From contig NZ_AP022588.1 in the NCBI RefSeq assembly GCF_010731735.1, forward strand, positions 5,146,001 through 5,210,000: a DNA stretch of 64,000 nucleotides. Direction: 5' to 3'. The notes beneath the pieces are model-generated. The model did not search any database and was not told where the DNA came from. It worked only from the letters and a program-made list of their open reading frames with translations. The translations under genes and the position numbers were made by a program. The DNA is from Mycolicibacterium sediminis (GTDB taxonomy: Bacteria; Actinomycetota; Actinomycetes; Mycobacteriales; Mycobacteriaceae). This document shows, one piece after another, positions 44,210-52,122 of this stretch; position 1 is the stretch's first letter, and the number at the start of each line of letters is the position of its first letter.

Positions 44210-44968
44210 ATGACGGAAAACCCGCGGCGCGACGGTCCCGAACCGACGCAGCCGCCGCGCGATTCCCATTCCGGGTACAGCGACCCCGCATATGCGAATC
44301 AGGCGCCCTACGGGCCGTCCTACCAGGCACCGCCGCCCCGGCCGACCCAGCAACTCCCGCCGCACTCGCCCTACGCGTATCAGCCTCCGCCCACCGATCA
44401 GTTCGGCGCCCACTACCCTCCCGGTGAGCCCGAGCCCCTCGAGCCGGACGAGCCGGGACGGGGGCTATGGCTGTGGGCGTTGGCCGCGCTGTCGGTGGTG
44501 ATCGTGATCGGCCTGGTGATCGCCCTGGTCATCGTGAACAGCTCGCAGCAGCAAACCGTCGTCGCTCCGCCAGGATCGCCCCCGGAGCCCACGTTCTCGA
44601 CGCCCGCGCCCACCACGTCACGCACGCCCTCGACCACCCGGGCACCTCTGCCGATCCCCCTGCCGGGAACGACCACTGCACCCGGTGAATCCGCCACGCC
44701 CGGCGCCACCGAGACCGTCGTCTACGACGTGGGCGGTGAGGGACGCGCCATCAACATCACCTACATCGACAGCGGCGGGGTCTTCCAGACCGAGTTCAAC
44801 GTCATCCTGCCGTGGAGCAAGGAAGTACGACTCGCGGCACCGGCGCGTCAGTCGGCGAGCGTCAGCATCATCAACGTCGGACGCGAGATCAGCTGCTCCA
44901 TCTCGGTGGACGGCACACCGGTTCAGCAGCGGTCAGGCTCGGGCCTCACCATCTGCAGCCCGGTCTGA
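44210..44968 (+). CDS. Proline-rich membrane protein with MmpS-like domain (Rv2507-like)
   Basis: 252 residues from ATG 44210 (MTENPRRDGPEPTQPP), with GAGGTGGG upstream. A cytoplasmic Pro/Tyr/Gln-rich region (10-83) precedes a single membrane helix (about 86-109), a Thr/Pro/Ser-rich linker, and an outer beta domain (VVYDVGGEGRAINITYIDSGG...) of the MmpS type with one cysteine in REISCSISVDG. MmpS proteins assist RND lipid exporters, but no MmpL gene is near. The 3' end overlaps the convergent transporter gene by 36 bp. Confidence 0.82.
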   Translation: MTENPRRDGPEPTQPPRDSHSGYSDPAYANQAPYGPSYQAPPPRPTQQLPPHSPYAYQPPPTDQFGAHYPPGEPEPLEPDEPGRGLWLWALAALSVVIVIGLVIALVIVNSSQQQTVVAPPGSPPEPTFSTPAPTTSRTPSTTRAPLPIPLPGTTTAPGESATPGATETVVYDVGGEGRAINITYIDSGGVFQTEFNVILPWSKEVRLAAPARQSASVSIINVGREISCSISVDGTPVQQRSGSGLTICSPV

Positions 44969-46270
44969 CGCCGACCGGGGCATCCGCACGAGGAGCATCG
45001 CCAGCAGACCCGCCGCGAGCACCGCGACCAGCCCGCCCATGCCGGCGCGGTCGGTGCCGAAGACGCCGATGAACGTGGCGAACATCCACGGCGCCAACGG
45101 TGCCGCCGCACGGCCGGTCGTGGTGTAGAGCCCGAACGCGATGCCCTCCTTGCCCTCGGCGGTCAGGCGGAGCATCTGGGTGCGGGCCGAGGACTGCGTC
45201 GGCCCGATGAACAGACACAGCAGCAGACCGCACACCCAGAACGCCGTCGTGCCGTCGAGACCGATCAGCGTGCAGGCGACGATGATCATCGAGGTCAGTG
45301 ATCCGACGATGACGGGCTTGGATCCGACGCGGTCGTCGAGCAGTCCACCGAGGACGGCGCCGACGGCCGCCACGACGCACGCGCACACGCCGAACAGCAG
45401 GACGTCGGCCTGTGACAGGCCGTACACGGTCACGCCGAGCACCGCACCGAAGGTGAACACACCCGTCAGGCCGTCGCGGAAGATGGCGCTCGCCACCAGG
45501 TAGTACACGATGTTGTGATCGAGGCGCCACTGCTCGACCAGCTCGGACCACAGCCGACGGTATGCGCCGCCGACTCCGACCCGTGGACCCGTGTCGACCG
45601 GCGTCTCGGTGCGGCGGGCGAGCAGCAGCGGAATGGCGAACAGGATGAACCACGCGGCCGCCAGGAGCATCGTGGCGCGCACCGGCCACCCGTCCGCGGC
45701 GGTGATGCCGAGCAGACCGCGGGTGTCCCCCTCCCCCGAGATGAGCCCCAGGTAGACCATCAGCAGGAGGGCGACGCTGCCGAAATAGCCTGCTGCCGCC
45801 CCGAACCCGGAGATGCGCCCCGACGTGCTCGGAGTGGAGAGTTCACGCAGCATCGCGTTGTAGGGCACCGTGGCGAGATCGCTGCACGCGGCGGTGAACG
45901 ACAGCAGCGCCAATCCCGGCCACAGATAGGCGGGATCGTCGCGGATGAGGCTCATCGATGCGGTCAGCAGGACGGCGGCACCGGTCAGCGCGGCGAGGAC
46001 CAGTCGTCTGCGATGCGCCGCGTCCACCCAGACGCCGGTGGCCGGTGCCAGCACGGCGACGACGAGACCCGAGAAGGTCAGCGCGCGGCCCAGCCATTCG
46101 GCGGGCGTCGTCGGTCCGCCGAGCCCCTCTCCGACCTGACCAGTGAGGTATACGGAGAACACGAACGTGACGACGATGGCGTTCATCCCGGTTGCGCCGC
46201 AGTCCCAGAGCGCCCACGCCACGACGCGCGACCGACCGGGCAGGGGCGCAGCCGGGCCGGGGCTGCTCAT
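44933..46270 (-). CDS. MFS transporter, Atg22/UMF1-like (Rv2508c-like)
   Basis: 445 residues from ATG 46268-46270, the same length as recalled for Rv2508c. About twelve membrane helices are visible. The opening SRVVAWALWDCGATGMNAIVVTFVFSVYLT is characteristic of Atg22/UMF1-like members of the major facilitator superfamily, some of which export amino acids. The substrate is unknown. It is divergent from cmrA with 45 bp between the starts, and its last 36 bp run antisense to the MmpS-like gene. Confidence 0.87.
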   Translation of the reverse strand: MSSPGPAAPLPGRSRVVAWALWDCGATGMNAIVVTFVFSVYLTGQVGEGLGGPTTPAEWLGRALTFSGLVVAVLAPATGVWVDAAHRRRLVLAALTGAAVLLTASMSLIRDDPAYLWPGLALLSFTAACSDLATVPYNAMLRELSTPSTSGRISGFGAAAGYFGSVALLLMVYLGLISGEGDTRGLLGITAADGWPVRATMLLAAAWFILFAIPLLLARRTETPVDTGPRVGVGGAYRRLWSELVEQWRLDHNIVYYLVASAIFRDGLTGVFTFGAVLGVTVYGLSQADVLLFGVCACVVAAVGAVLGGLLDDRVGSKPVIVGSLTSMIIVACTLIGLDGTTAFWVCGLLLCLFIGPTQSSARTQMLRLTAEGKEGIAFGLYTTTGRAAAPLAPWMFATFIGVFGTDRAGMGGLVAVLAAGLLAMLLVRMPRSASDRAADGEARA

Positions 46271-46315
46271 GACCTCGACTCTATTGCCCAACCGCCGATC
46301 CCTACGATTGGCGCC

Positions 46316-47122
46316 ATGCCAGTACCCGCTCCCCACCCCGACGCGCGCGCGGTCGTCACCGGCGCCTCGCAGAACATCGGCGAGGCGCTCGCCACGGAAC
46401 TCGCCGCACGCGGGCACCACCTGATCATCACGGCGCGCCGCGAGGACGTACTGACCGCTCTCGCCGCCCGGCTGACGGACCGCTACGGCGTGACGGTGGA
46501 GGTCCGCGCCGTCGATCTCGCCGATCCGGCGGCACGCCGCGCGTTCTGCGACGAACTCGCCACCCGCACCGTGTCGATCCTGTGCGCCAACGCCGGCACC
46601 GCCACCTTCGGTCCGATCGCCGGCCTCGACGTCCAGGGCGAGAAGGACCAGGTGCAGCTCAACGTCCTCGGCGTGCACGACCTGGTGTTGGCGGTCCTAC
46701 CCGGCATGGTGGCGCGACGTGCGGGCGGCATCCTGACGTCCGGGTCGGCGGCCGGGAACTCGCCCATCCCCCACAACGCGACCTACGCGGCGACGAAGGC
46801 CTTCGCGAACACGTTCAGCGAATCGCTGCGCGGCGAGGTGAAACCACTGGGCATCCACGTCACGGTCCTGGCGCCGGGACCGGTCCGCACCGAGCTACCC
46901 GATCCCGACGATCAGTCGCTGGTCGAGAAGCTCATCCCCGACTTCCTGTGGATCTCGACCGAGCACACGGCGAAGCTCTCGCTGGACGGGCTGGAACGCA
47001 ACAAGATGCGCGTCGTCCCCGGCGTGACGTCCAAGGCGATGTCGGTCGCGAGCGGTTACGCCCCGCGCTCGATCGTCACCCCGATCGTGGGTGCGGTGTA
47101 CAAGAAGCTCGGCGGCGAATAA
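46316..47122 (+). CDS. cmrA: Mycolate (3-oxo-mycolyl) reductase, SDR
   Basis: 268 residues from ATG 46316, Rv2509-like. The SDR has TGASQNIGEALA, CANAG and YAATK (Tyr-x3-Lys). Work on the orthologues in Corynebacterium and M. smegmatis assigned this family the reduction of the 3-oxo intermediate left by Pks13 condensation, the last step that gives the mature mycolic acid. The product is needed for attachment to arabinogalactan. Its presence confirms a mycolate-producing organism. It is followed by a large perfect inverted repeat. Confidence 0.92.
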   Translation: MPVPAPHPDARAVVTGASQNIGEALATELAARGHHLIITARREDVLTALAARLTDRYGVTVEVRAVDLADPAARRAFCDELATRTVSILCANAGTATFGPIAGLDVQGEKDQVQLNVLGVHDLVLAVLPGMVARRAGGILTSGSAAGNSPIPHNATYAATKAFANTFSESLRGEVKPLGIHVTVLAPGPVRTELPDPDDQSLVEKLIPDFLWISTEHTAKLSLDGLERNKMRVVPGVTSKAMSVASGYAPRSIVTPIVGAVYKKLGGE

Positions 47123-47137
47123 CCCGCTCGTCCCTTT

Positions 47138-47200
47138 CGCCGAAATGGCATTCCCTGTCGCTGAGACGCACGCTCAGCGACAGGGAATGCCATTTCGGCG
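47138..47200. repeat. Perfect 28-bp inverted repeat, dispersed element and likely bidirectional terminator
   Basis: Arms 47138-47165 and 47173-47200 are exact reverse complements around a 7-base loop ACGCACG. It stands between the convergent cmrA and HerA-like genes. The outer 23 bases of the right arm recur identically at 57481-57503 between two other genes, so it is a repeat family, not just a terminator. Confidence 0.88.
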
Positions 47201-47228
47201 CATCGGTGAGAGGCGGCGGGGCGGCGCG

Positions 47229-48818
47229 CTAGCGCCGGCGACGACGTCCGGTGCCGAAGATGCTGCGGGTGATCTCGCGGCCGATGACCGTCCCCGCCGA
47301 GCGCATCGCGCTCTTGAATGCCGGGCTGGCCATCATCTTGTCGAACATGCCGGGTTCGACGGCGCCCCTGGCGCGACCGGTTCCCGACGCGGTGGCACCG
47401 TCCGACGGGGACGGCACGGCGACCGGAGGCGGCAGGTCCGGTGTCTCGGGCTCGGCCTCGGCGACGCGGGCGTTGAGCCGCTCGTACGCTGACTCGCGGT
47501 CGATGGTCTGCCCGTATTCCGCCTGCAGGGGTGACGCCTTGGCCGCCGCGGTGATGGCGTCGGGCCCGATGGTGTCCATCAGCGATCGCGGCGCTCGCAT
47601 CCGCGTCCACGCGACCGGGGTGGGGGCACCCTCCTCTGACAGCACGGTCACGATCGCCTCGCCGATGCCGAGCGCGGTGAGCGCCTCCTCGAGGTCGTAG
47701 ACCTTCGTCTTCGGGTAGGTCCGGACGGTCTTGCCGAGGGCCTTCTGATCGTCGGGGGTGAACGCACGCAGCGCGTGTTGGATGCGGGCGCCCAGCTGCG
47801 ACAGCACGCCGTTGGGCACGTCAGTGGGCAGCTGGGTGCAGAAGAAGACGCCGACGCCCTTGGAGCGGATGAGCTTCACCGTCTGCTCGACCTGCTCGAG
47901 GAACGCCTTCGAGGCGTCGGTGAACAGCAGGTGCGCCTCGTCGAAGAAGAACACCAGGTTGGGCTTCTCGACGTCACCAACCTCGGGCAGCGTCGTGAAC
48001 AGGTCGGCGAGCACCCACATCAGGAACGTCGAGAACATCACCGGCCTCGCCGCCTGGCTGCCCAGCTCCAAGAGCGTGATCACGCCGCGGCCCTGCTCGT
48101 CGAGACGGATCAGGTCCTTGGGCTCGAGTTCGGGTTCGCCGAAGAACGTGTCGGCACCCTCTGCCTCGAGGTTGACCAGCGCACGCAGGATGACGCCCGC
48201 CGTCGTCGTGGACACGGCGCCGAGGTTCTTGAGTTCGGGCTTGCCCTCGTCGCTGATGAGGTACTGGATCACCGCACGCAGGTCCTTGAGGTCCAGCAGC
48301 GACAAACCCTTCTGGTCGGCCCAGTGGAAGATCAGCCCGAGCGTCGACTCCTGAGTCGCGTTGAGGTCCAACACCTTCGAAAGGAGGATCGGACCGAAGC
48401 TGGTGATCGTCGCGCGCACCGGGACGCCGATCCCGCTGGTGCCCAAGGACAGGAACTCGACGGGGTAGGCCGTCGGCGTCCACGCGTCACCCGTGTCGGT
48501 GGCACGCTGTGCGGTCTTGTCACCGGGGGCGCCCTCGCGCGCCAGGCCGGACAGGTCGCCCTTGACGTCGGCCATCAGCACCGGTACGCCGGCGGCGGAC
48601 AACTGCTCGGCGAGGACCTGAAGCGACTTCGTCTTGCCCGTCCCGGTCGCACCGGCGACCAACCCGTGGCGGTTCACCATCGCCAGCGGGATACGCACCC
48701 GTGCCGACGGGTCGACCACCCCGTCGACGTCGACCGTGCCCAACTCCAGCGCAGGTCCCTCGGACGCGTAACCGACGGCGATCTGCTGGGCGGGGCTGGC
48801 CGTCGGCTCTGCTGTCAT
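47229..48818 (-). CDS. HerA-like/DUF853 P-loop ATPase (Rv2510c-like)
   Basis: 529 residues. Walker A GATGTGKT (56-63) is preceded by a HerA-type beta-barrel-like segment (VRIPLAMVNRHGLVAG). Walker B is LVFFFDEAH in the middle, then FFCTQLPTDVPNGVLSQLGARIQHALR, typical of HerA/VirB4-type ring ATPases annotated DUF853. The C-terminus ends in a basic run (FGTGRRRRR). It may move DNA or protein in the cytoplasm; no nuclease partner such as NurA is adjacent, so a HerA-NurA function is not supported. It is divergent from orn. Confidence 0.9.
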   Translation of the reverse strand: MTAEPTASPAQQIAVGYASEGPALELGTVDVDGVVDPSARVRIPLAMVNRHGLVAGATGTGKTKSLQVLAEQLSAAGVPVLMADVKGDLSGLAREGAPGDKTAQRATDTGDAWTPTAYPVEFLSLGTSGIGVPVRATITSFGPILLSKVLDLNATQESTLGLIFHWADQKGLSLLDLKDLRAVIQYLISDEGKPELKNLGAVSTTTAGVILRALVNLEAEGADTFFGEPELEPKDLIRLDEQGRGVITLLELGSQAARPVMFSTFLMWVLADLFTTLPEVGDVEKPNLVFFFDEAHLLFTDASKAFLEQVEQTVKLIRSKGVGVFFCTQLPTDVPNGVLSQLGARIQHALRAFTPDDQKALGKTVRTYPKTKVYDLEEALTALGIGEAIVTVLSEEGAPTPVAWTRMRAPRSLMDTIGPDAITAAAKASPLQAEYGQTIDRESAYERLNARVAEAEPETPDLPPPVAVPSPSDGATASGTGRARGAVEPGMFDKMMASPAFKSAMRSAGTVIGREITRSIFGTGRRRRR

Positions 48819-48920
48819 GGGCCGAACCTACCTCTCGGACCTGCACGGCGGTCGTCGCGCCGGACGCAAACGGCATGCTTGCGGCGACACCGCGAACGGG
48901 TGGGAATACTGTTGATCGTT

Positions 48921-49568
48921 GTGCGCGACGAACTGGTGTGGATCGACTGTGAGATGACCGGCTTGGACCTGGGGTCCGACCGACTCATTGAGATTGCGGC
49001 TCTGGTCACCGATTCAGAGTTGAACGTCCTCGGTGACGGTGTCGACGTGGTGATCCACGCGGACGACGACGCCCTCGACGGGATGGTCGAGGTGGTCGCG
49101 ACGATGCACCGGAAGTCAGGCCTCACCGAGGAGGTGCGGACGTCGACGGTCGACCTCGGTACCGCCGAGAAGATGGTCCTCGACTACGTCCGCGAACACG
49201 TCAAACAGGCCAATACCGCGCCGCTGTGTGGCAATTCTATCGGGACCGACCGCGGCTTCATCGCCCGCGACATGCCCGAACTCGACGGCTACCTGCATTA
49301 CCGGATGATCGACGTCAGTTCCATCAAGGAGCTGTGCCGGCGTTGGTACCCGCGCATTTACTTCGGCCAACCCGAGAAGGGCCTGGCCCACCGCGCGCTC
49401 GCCGACATCCACGAGTCGATCCGTGAACTCCGGTACTACCGGCAGACCGCATTCGTGCCCCAACCGGGACCCGCAACCAGCGACATCGCCGCCGTCGCGG
49501 CCACCCTCGGCCCACCCGCCGGCGGTCATGCCACCAGCGATTCGGACAGCGAGCCCACGAGCGGCTAG
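48921..49568 (+). CDS. orn: Oligoribonuclease
   Basis: 3'-to-5' exoribonuclease that degrades 2-5-nt RNA and pGpG. 215 residues from GTG 48921 (VRDELVWIDCEMTGLDL); length equal to Rv2511. DEDDh residues are visible: Asp9 and Glu11 in WIDCEMTG, the middle Asp in GNSIGTDRGFI, and His/Asp in GLAHRALADIHES. The C-terminal tail (FVPQPGPATSD... SEPTSG) is longer and more acidic than in E. coli Orn. Cytoplasmic. A tRNA-His gene follows 43 bp downstream. Confidence 0.95.
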   Translation: MRDELVWIDCEMTGLDLGSDRLIEIAALVTDSELNVLGDGVDVVIHADDDALDGMVEVVATMHRKSGLTEEVRTSTVDLGTAEKMVLDYVREHVKQANTAPLCGNSIGTDRGFIARDMPELDGYLHYRMIDVSSIKELCRRWYPRIYFGQPEKGLAHRALADIHESIRELRYYRQTAFVPQPGPATSDIAAVAATLGPPAGGHATSDSDSEPTSG

Positions 49569-49611
49569 TATCTACGACGCCGCAGTGCTCGTTTCCGAGC
49601 CGGCGGTGCAT

Positions 49612-49685
49612 GGTGGCTGTAGTTCAGTTGGTAGAGCACCAGGTTGTGATCCTGGCTGTCGCGGGTTCGAGTCCCGTCAGCCACC
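49612..49685 (+). tRNA. hisT: tRNA-His (anticodon GTG)
   Basis: Acceptor GTGGCTG (49613-49619) pairs with CAGCCAC (49678-49684). The extra G at 49612 opposite C 49685 gives the G-1:C73 pair that marks histidine tRNA. The anticodon loop TTGTGAT holds GTG; T-arm GCGGG-TTCGAGT-CCCGT. No CCA is encoded. It is placed after orn, as hisT is in M. tuberculosis. Confidence 0.95.
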
Positions 49686-49691
49686 CGAGTG

Positions 49692-49719
49692 AGTGGGAGG
49701 GCCTCCGGGCCCTCCCACT
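49692..49719 (+). terminator. Intrinsic terminator after tRNA-His
   Basis: A perfect 12-bp stem AGTGGGAGGGCC / GGCCCTCCCACT around the tetraloop TCCG, followed by TCTCGTTTCC. It lies 6 bp after the tRNA. Confidence 0.88.
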
Positions 49720-49782
49720 TCTCGTTTCCGGACGGGTGTGACGCCGCACCGGATGTCAGACCTTGGGCGGACACTCCTCGGC

Positions 49783-50103
49783 ATGTACGACACTCGCCCG
49801 TTCATCGATCCGCAGCCCCGCGTTCCCGGGTTCCACGACGTCGGATGCCACGTCGAATGGTTGCCGCGGGCGCGAGGAGCCCGGCGGCGCAGCGCGGTCG
49901 GCGATTACCTCGACGCCGACTCAGCGGACGGCCGGATCACGCTCGGGTGCGGAATCGAACAGGCCGCCACCGACTTGGACGTCGCCTTCCCGGCCCACGT
50001 CCTGCGGATGTGCGACGCAGTGGACGAACAACTCGCCCAGCATCCGTGGGCGGAACTGACGTGCCGAGAGGGCGTGCTGCGCATCGTCCTTCGCAGCCGC
50101 TGA
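49783..50103 (+). CDS. Hypothetical protein, 106 aa
   Basis: Open frame from ATG 49783 (MYDTRPFIDPQPRVPGFHDVG) to the stop at 50101-50103; ATG 49753 in the same frame is an alternative. Neither has a convincing ribosome binding site. The predicted protein is soluble with three cysteines (GCHVEW, LGCGIEQ, LTCREG) and a short hydrophobic-amphipathic C-terminal half (AFPAHVLRMCDAVDEQLAQHPWAEL). No family recognised. It ends 10 bp before the convergent ldtB stop. The coding status is moderately likely, since the opposite-strand frames show no better product. Confidence 0.5.
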   Translation: MYDTRPFIDPQPRVPGFHDVGCHVEWLPRARGARRRSAVGDYLDADSADGRITLGCGIEQAATDLDVAFPAHVLRMCDAVDEQLAQHPWAELTCREGVLRIVLRSR

Positions 50104-50113
50104 GTCACCGGCC

Positions 50114-51337
50114 TTAGACGGTGGCGTTGCCGGCCTTCCACTGCTCCCACGGGATGTTCCAGTCCCCGAGGCCGTCCACGCCGGGCAGCACGGATCCAAC
50201 CGTGTTGACCACCTCGACGATGTCACCGCGCTTCGTGTTCTCGTAGAACCACTTGGCGTTCGAGGTGCTGACGTTGAGGCATCCGTGGCTCACGTTGCTG
50301 TACCCCTGGCTACCCACGGACCACGGTGCGCCGTGCACGTAGATGCCGCTGTAGGACATCTGGGTGGCCCAATCCACCTCCGTGCGGTAGCCGTTCGGCG
50401 AATTCGACGGAACGCCATAGGTCGACGAATCCATCACCATGTGACTGAGCCGGTCGCCGATGATGTAGGTGCCGTTGTTGGTGGGGGTGCTGTTCTTGCC
50501 CATCGAGATCGGCATCGTCTTGACCACCTCGCCGTTGCGGCGAATGGTCAGGGTCTTCGTGGCGTCGTCGGCGATAGCGAGGACCTCGTCACCGATGGTG
50601 AACTTCGACGTGACGTTCTCCTGGCCGAACAGGCCGTCGCCCAGATCGACGCCGTAGGTGTTCACGGCGACGTCGACAGTCGTACCGGGCTTCCAGTACT
50701 GCGCCGGACGCCACCGCACCTCGCGGTTGCTCAGCCAGTAGAAGGCGCCCTCGACCTTCGGCGTCGTGACGACGCTGATGGCCTTCTCCGCGGCCGCACG
50801 GTTGGGGATGTTCTCGTCGAACCGAACGGCGATCGGTTGACCCACGCCCACGACCTCGCCGTCGTTGGGCAGCAGGTAGGGCATCGTCAGGTTCTCGGGC
50901 GAGTGGGTCTGGAACGTCATCGACCTGCTCGTCACCCCGCCCAGGCCGAGGGACTGCGCGCTCAGGGTGTACCGGGCGTTGTAGTCGAGCGGATCGGTCG
51001 TGGTCCACCGCAGACCGTCCTTGCTCAGGTCGCCCGCCACCGCCGTGCCGCTCGCATCGGTCATGGACACGGCGCCGAGCACGCCGTCCTCGGCGCTGAC
51101 GGTGACCGGAGAGTCGACCGTGACCCCGACCGCACCATCGGTCACCGAGGACGTCAGCTTCGGGACCAGGAGGTCACCGAAGGGCGTGCCCTTGTCGGTG
51201 ATCGTCTGCGGCTGCGCGGTTTCGGAGGTCGAACCGGTGCAGGCGCTGAGCCCGAGCACCACGGCCGGTATCAGCAGTAGGGCCGCAACCGCCGTAGGTC
51301 CCCTACGCGGACGGGTCACCGAACGGACTCGCCACAT
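50114..51337 (-). CDS. ldtB: L,D-transpeptidase lipoprotein (LdtMt2-like, Rv2518c)
   Basis: Makes 3-3 cross-links in peptidoglycan on the outer face of the membrane. 407 residues; the M. tuberculosis enzyme has 408. Signal peptide with lipobox LSAC (lipidated Cys33). Two Ig-like domains (about 60-250) follow. The YkuD catalytic domain has YGIYVHG-like IYVHGAPW and SHGCLNVS with nucleophile Cys353, plus the C-terminal extension ending NIPWEQWKAGNATV. It is the main carbapenem-sensitive transpeptidase type in mycobacteria. Confidence 0.95.
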   Translation of the reverse strand: MWRVRSVTRPRRGPTAVAALLLIPAVVLGLSACTGSTSETAQPQTITDKGTPFGDLLVPKLTSSVTDGAVGVTVDSPVTVSAEDGVLGAVSMTDASGTAVAGDLSKDGLRWTTTDPLDYNARYTLSAQSLGLGGVTSRSMTFQTHSPENLTMPYLLPNDGEVVGVGQPIAVRFDENIPNRAAAEKAISVVTTPKVEGAFYWLSNREVRWRPAQYWKPGTTVDVAVNTYGVDLGDGLFGQENVTSKFTIGDEVLAIADDATKTLTIRRNGEVVKTMPISMGKNSTPTNNGTYIIGDRLSHMVMDSSTYGVPSNSPNGYRTEVDWATQMSYSGIYVHGAPWSVGSQGYSNVSHGCLNVSTSNAKWFYENTKRGDIVEVVNTVGSVLPGVDGLGDWNIPWEQWKAGNATV

Positions 51338-51502
51338 GCTTAACCCACCTCTACCTACGGATATGAACGACCGACTCGCCGCGACTACTTGGCAGTAGTC
51401 TAAGGGAAACCGCAGACAAGGGCGCGATCGTTACAGTCGGCCCGGAATCGTCGCCCGTTCGGATTTCACCTGTGCCGCGACGCCTGTTATCGTCTTCCAC
51501 GC

Positions 51503-51575
<73 letters not shown>

Positions 51576-51589
51576 CCACGTATACGCAG

Positions 51590-51617
51590 CGGGCCAGGCA
51601 ATCGCCTGGCCCGTTTT
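51590..51617 (+). terminator. Intrinsic terminator of tRNA-Lys
   Basis: A 10-bp perfect stem CGGGCCAGGC / GCCTGGCCCG with loop AATC, directly followed by TTTT (51614-51617). A classical U-tract terminator, which is rare in mycobacteria. Confidence 0.92.
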
Positions 51618-52028
51618 GCGTTGTGATGTGGGCCCGTGTCCGACCCTCCTTGCAGGTCCGAGGGCCGAAGGAAAACGGTGAGATTCCTCGGCGCCATCGA
51701 GCTGGGCGAAGTTCGCTGCGAGCAAACCTCATCTGATGTTCTTGGCCATATTTGCCGTCAGAGACAAAAATTTTTGAGCACACTAGCATCACAAGATCAG
51801 CTATCTAGCCAAATCCAGGTAACTCGCCGACGTCGACACCACCACGGATCCCGCGCTGCCATAGACGGTCGGCATGATCGACGCGGCGAACCCGTGCGCG
51901 GCATCGCTCACGTTGATCATTGTCACTGATAAGACGGGTTATTGTCGGGTCTTCGACTCTGCCTGGGGCCGGCCGCCGACACTGCGACTGCCACGCGACA
52001 GGCGCGCCTCCCAAAAACTGAGGAAATC
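51618..52028. other. Long AT-richer intergenic region without a recognised gene
   Basis: About 410 bp between the tRNA-Lys terminator and the promoter of the repeat-protein gene. It is visibly poorer in G+C than its surroundings (e.g. the A/T run around 51766-51775). Short open frames occur on the minus strand (about 51541-51792 and 51805-52053), but none has a ribosome binding site or recognisable product. It could mark an integration boundary next to the tRNA; no attachment-site repeat of the tRNA 3' end was found in it by eye. Confidence 0.5.
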
Positions 52029-52069
52029 CTGAGTGTGACAGTTGACACACCACTCAGCAAAGTCATACT
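52029..52069 (+). promoter_or_regulatory. SigA-like promoter overlapped by an inverted repeat
   Basis: TTGACA (52042-52047) and CATACT (52064-52069) with a 16-bp spacer form a near-consensus housekeeping promoter about 50 bp upstream of the start at 52123. An inverted repeat CTGAGTG (52029-52035) / CACTCAG (52051-52057), with inner GTGTG / CACAC arms, covers the -35 box and could be an operator. Confidence 0.6.
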
Positions 52070-52122
52070 CTCCGTTTAGCAATTCGCGAATTTACATCTG
52101 CACTGTCGACAAGGGGACCGGG

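Noticed and set aside
47229..48818. HerA-NurA or HerA-Sir2 defence pair
   Set aside because: The ATPase is in its usual conserved place beside cmrA and orn and has no nuclease or sirtuin neighbour.
51579..52122. Prophage or integrative element attached at tRNA-Lys
   Set aside because: No integrase gene and no repeat of the tRNA 3' end were found; the accessory genes downstream are consistent with insertion but give no attachment site.
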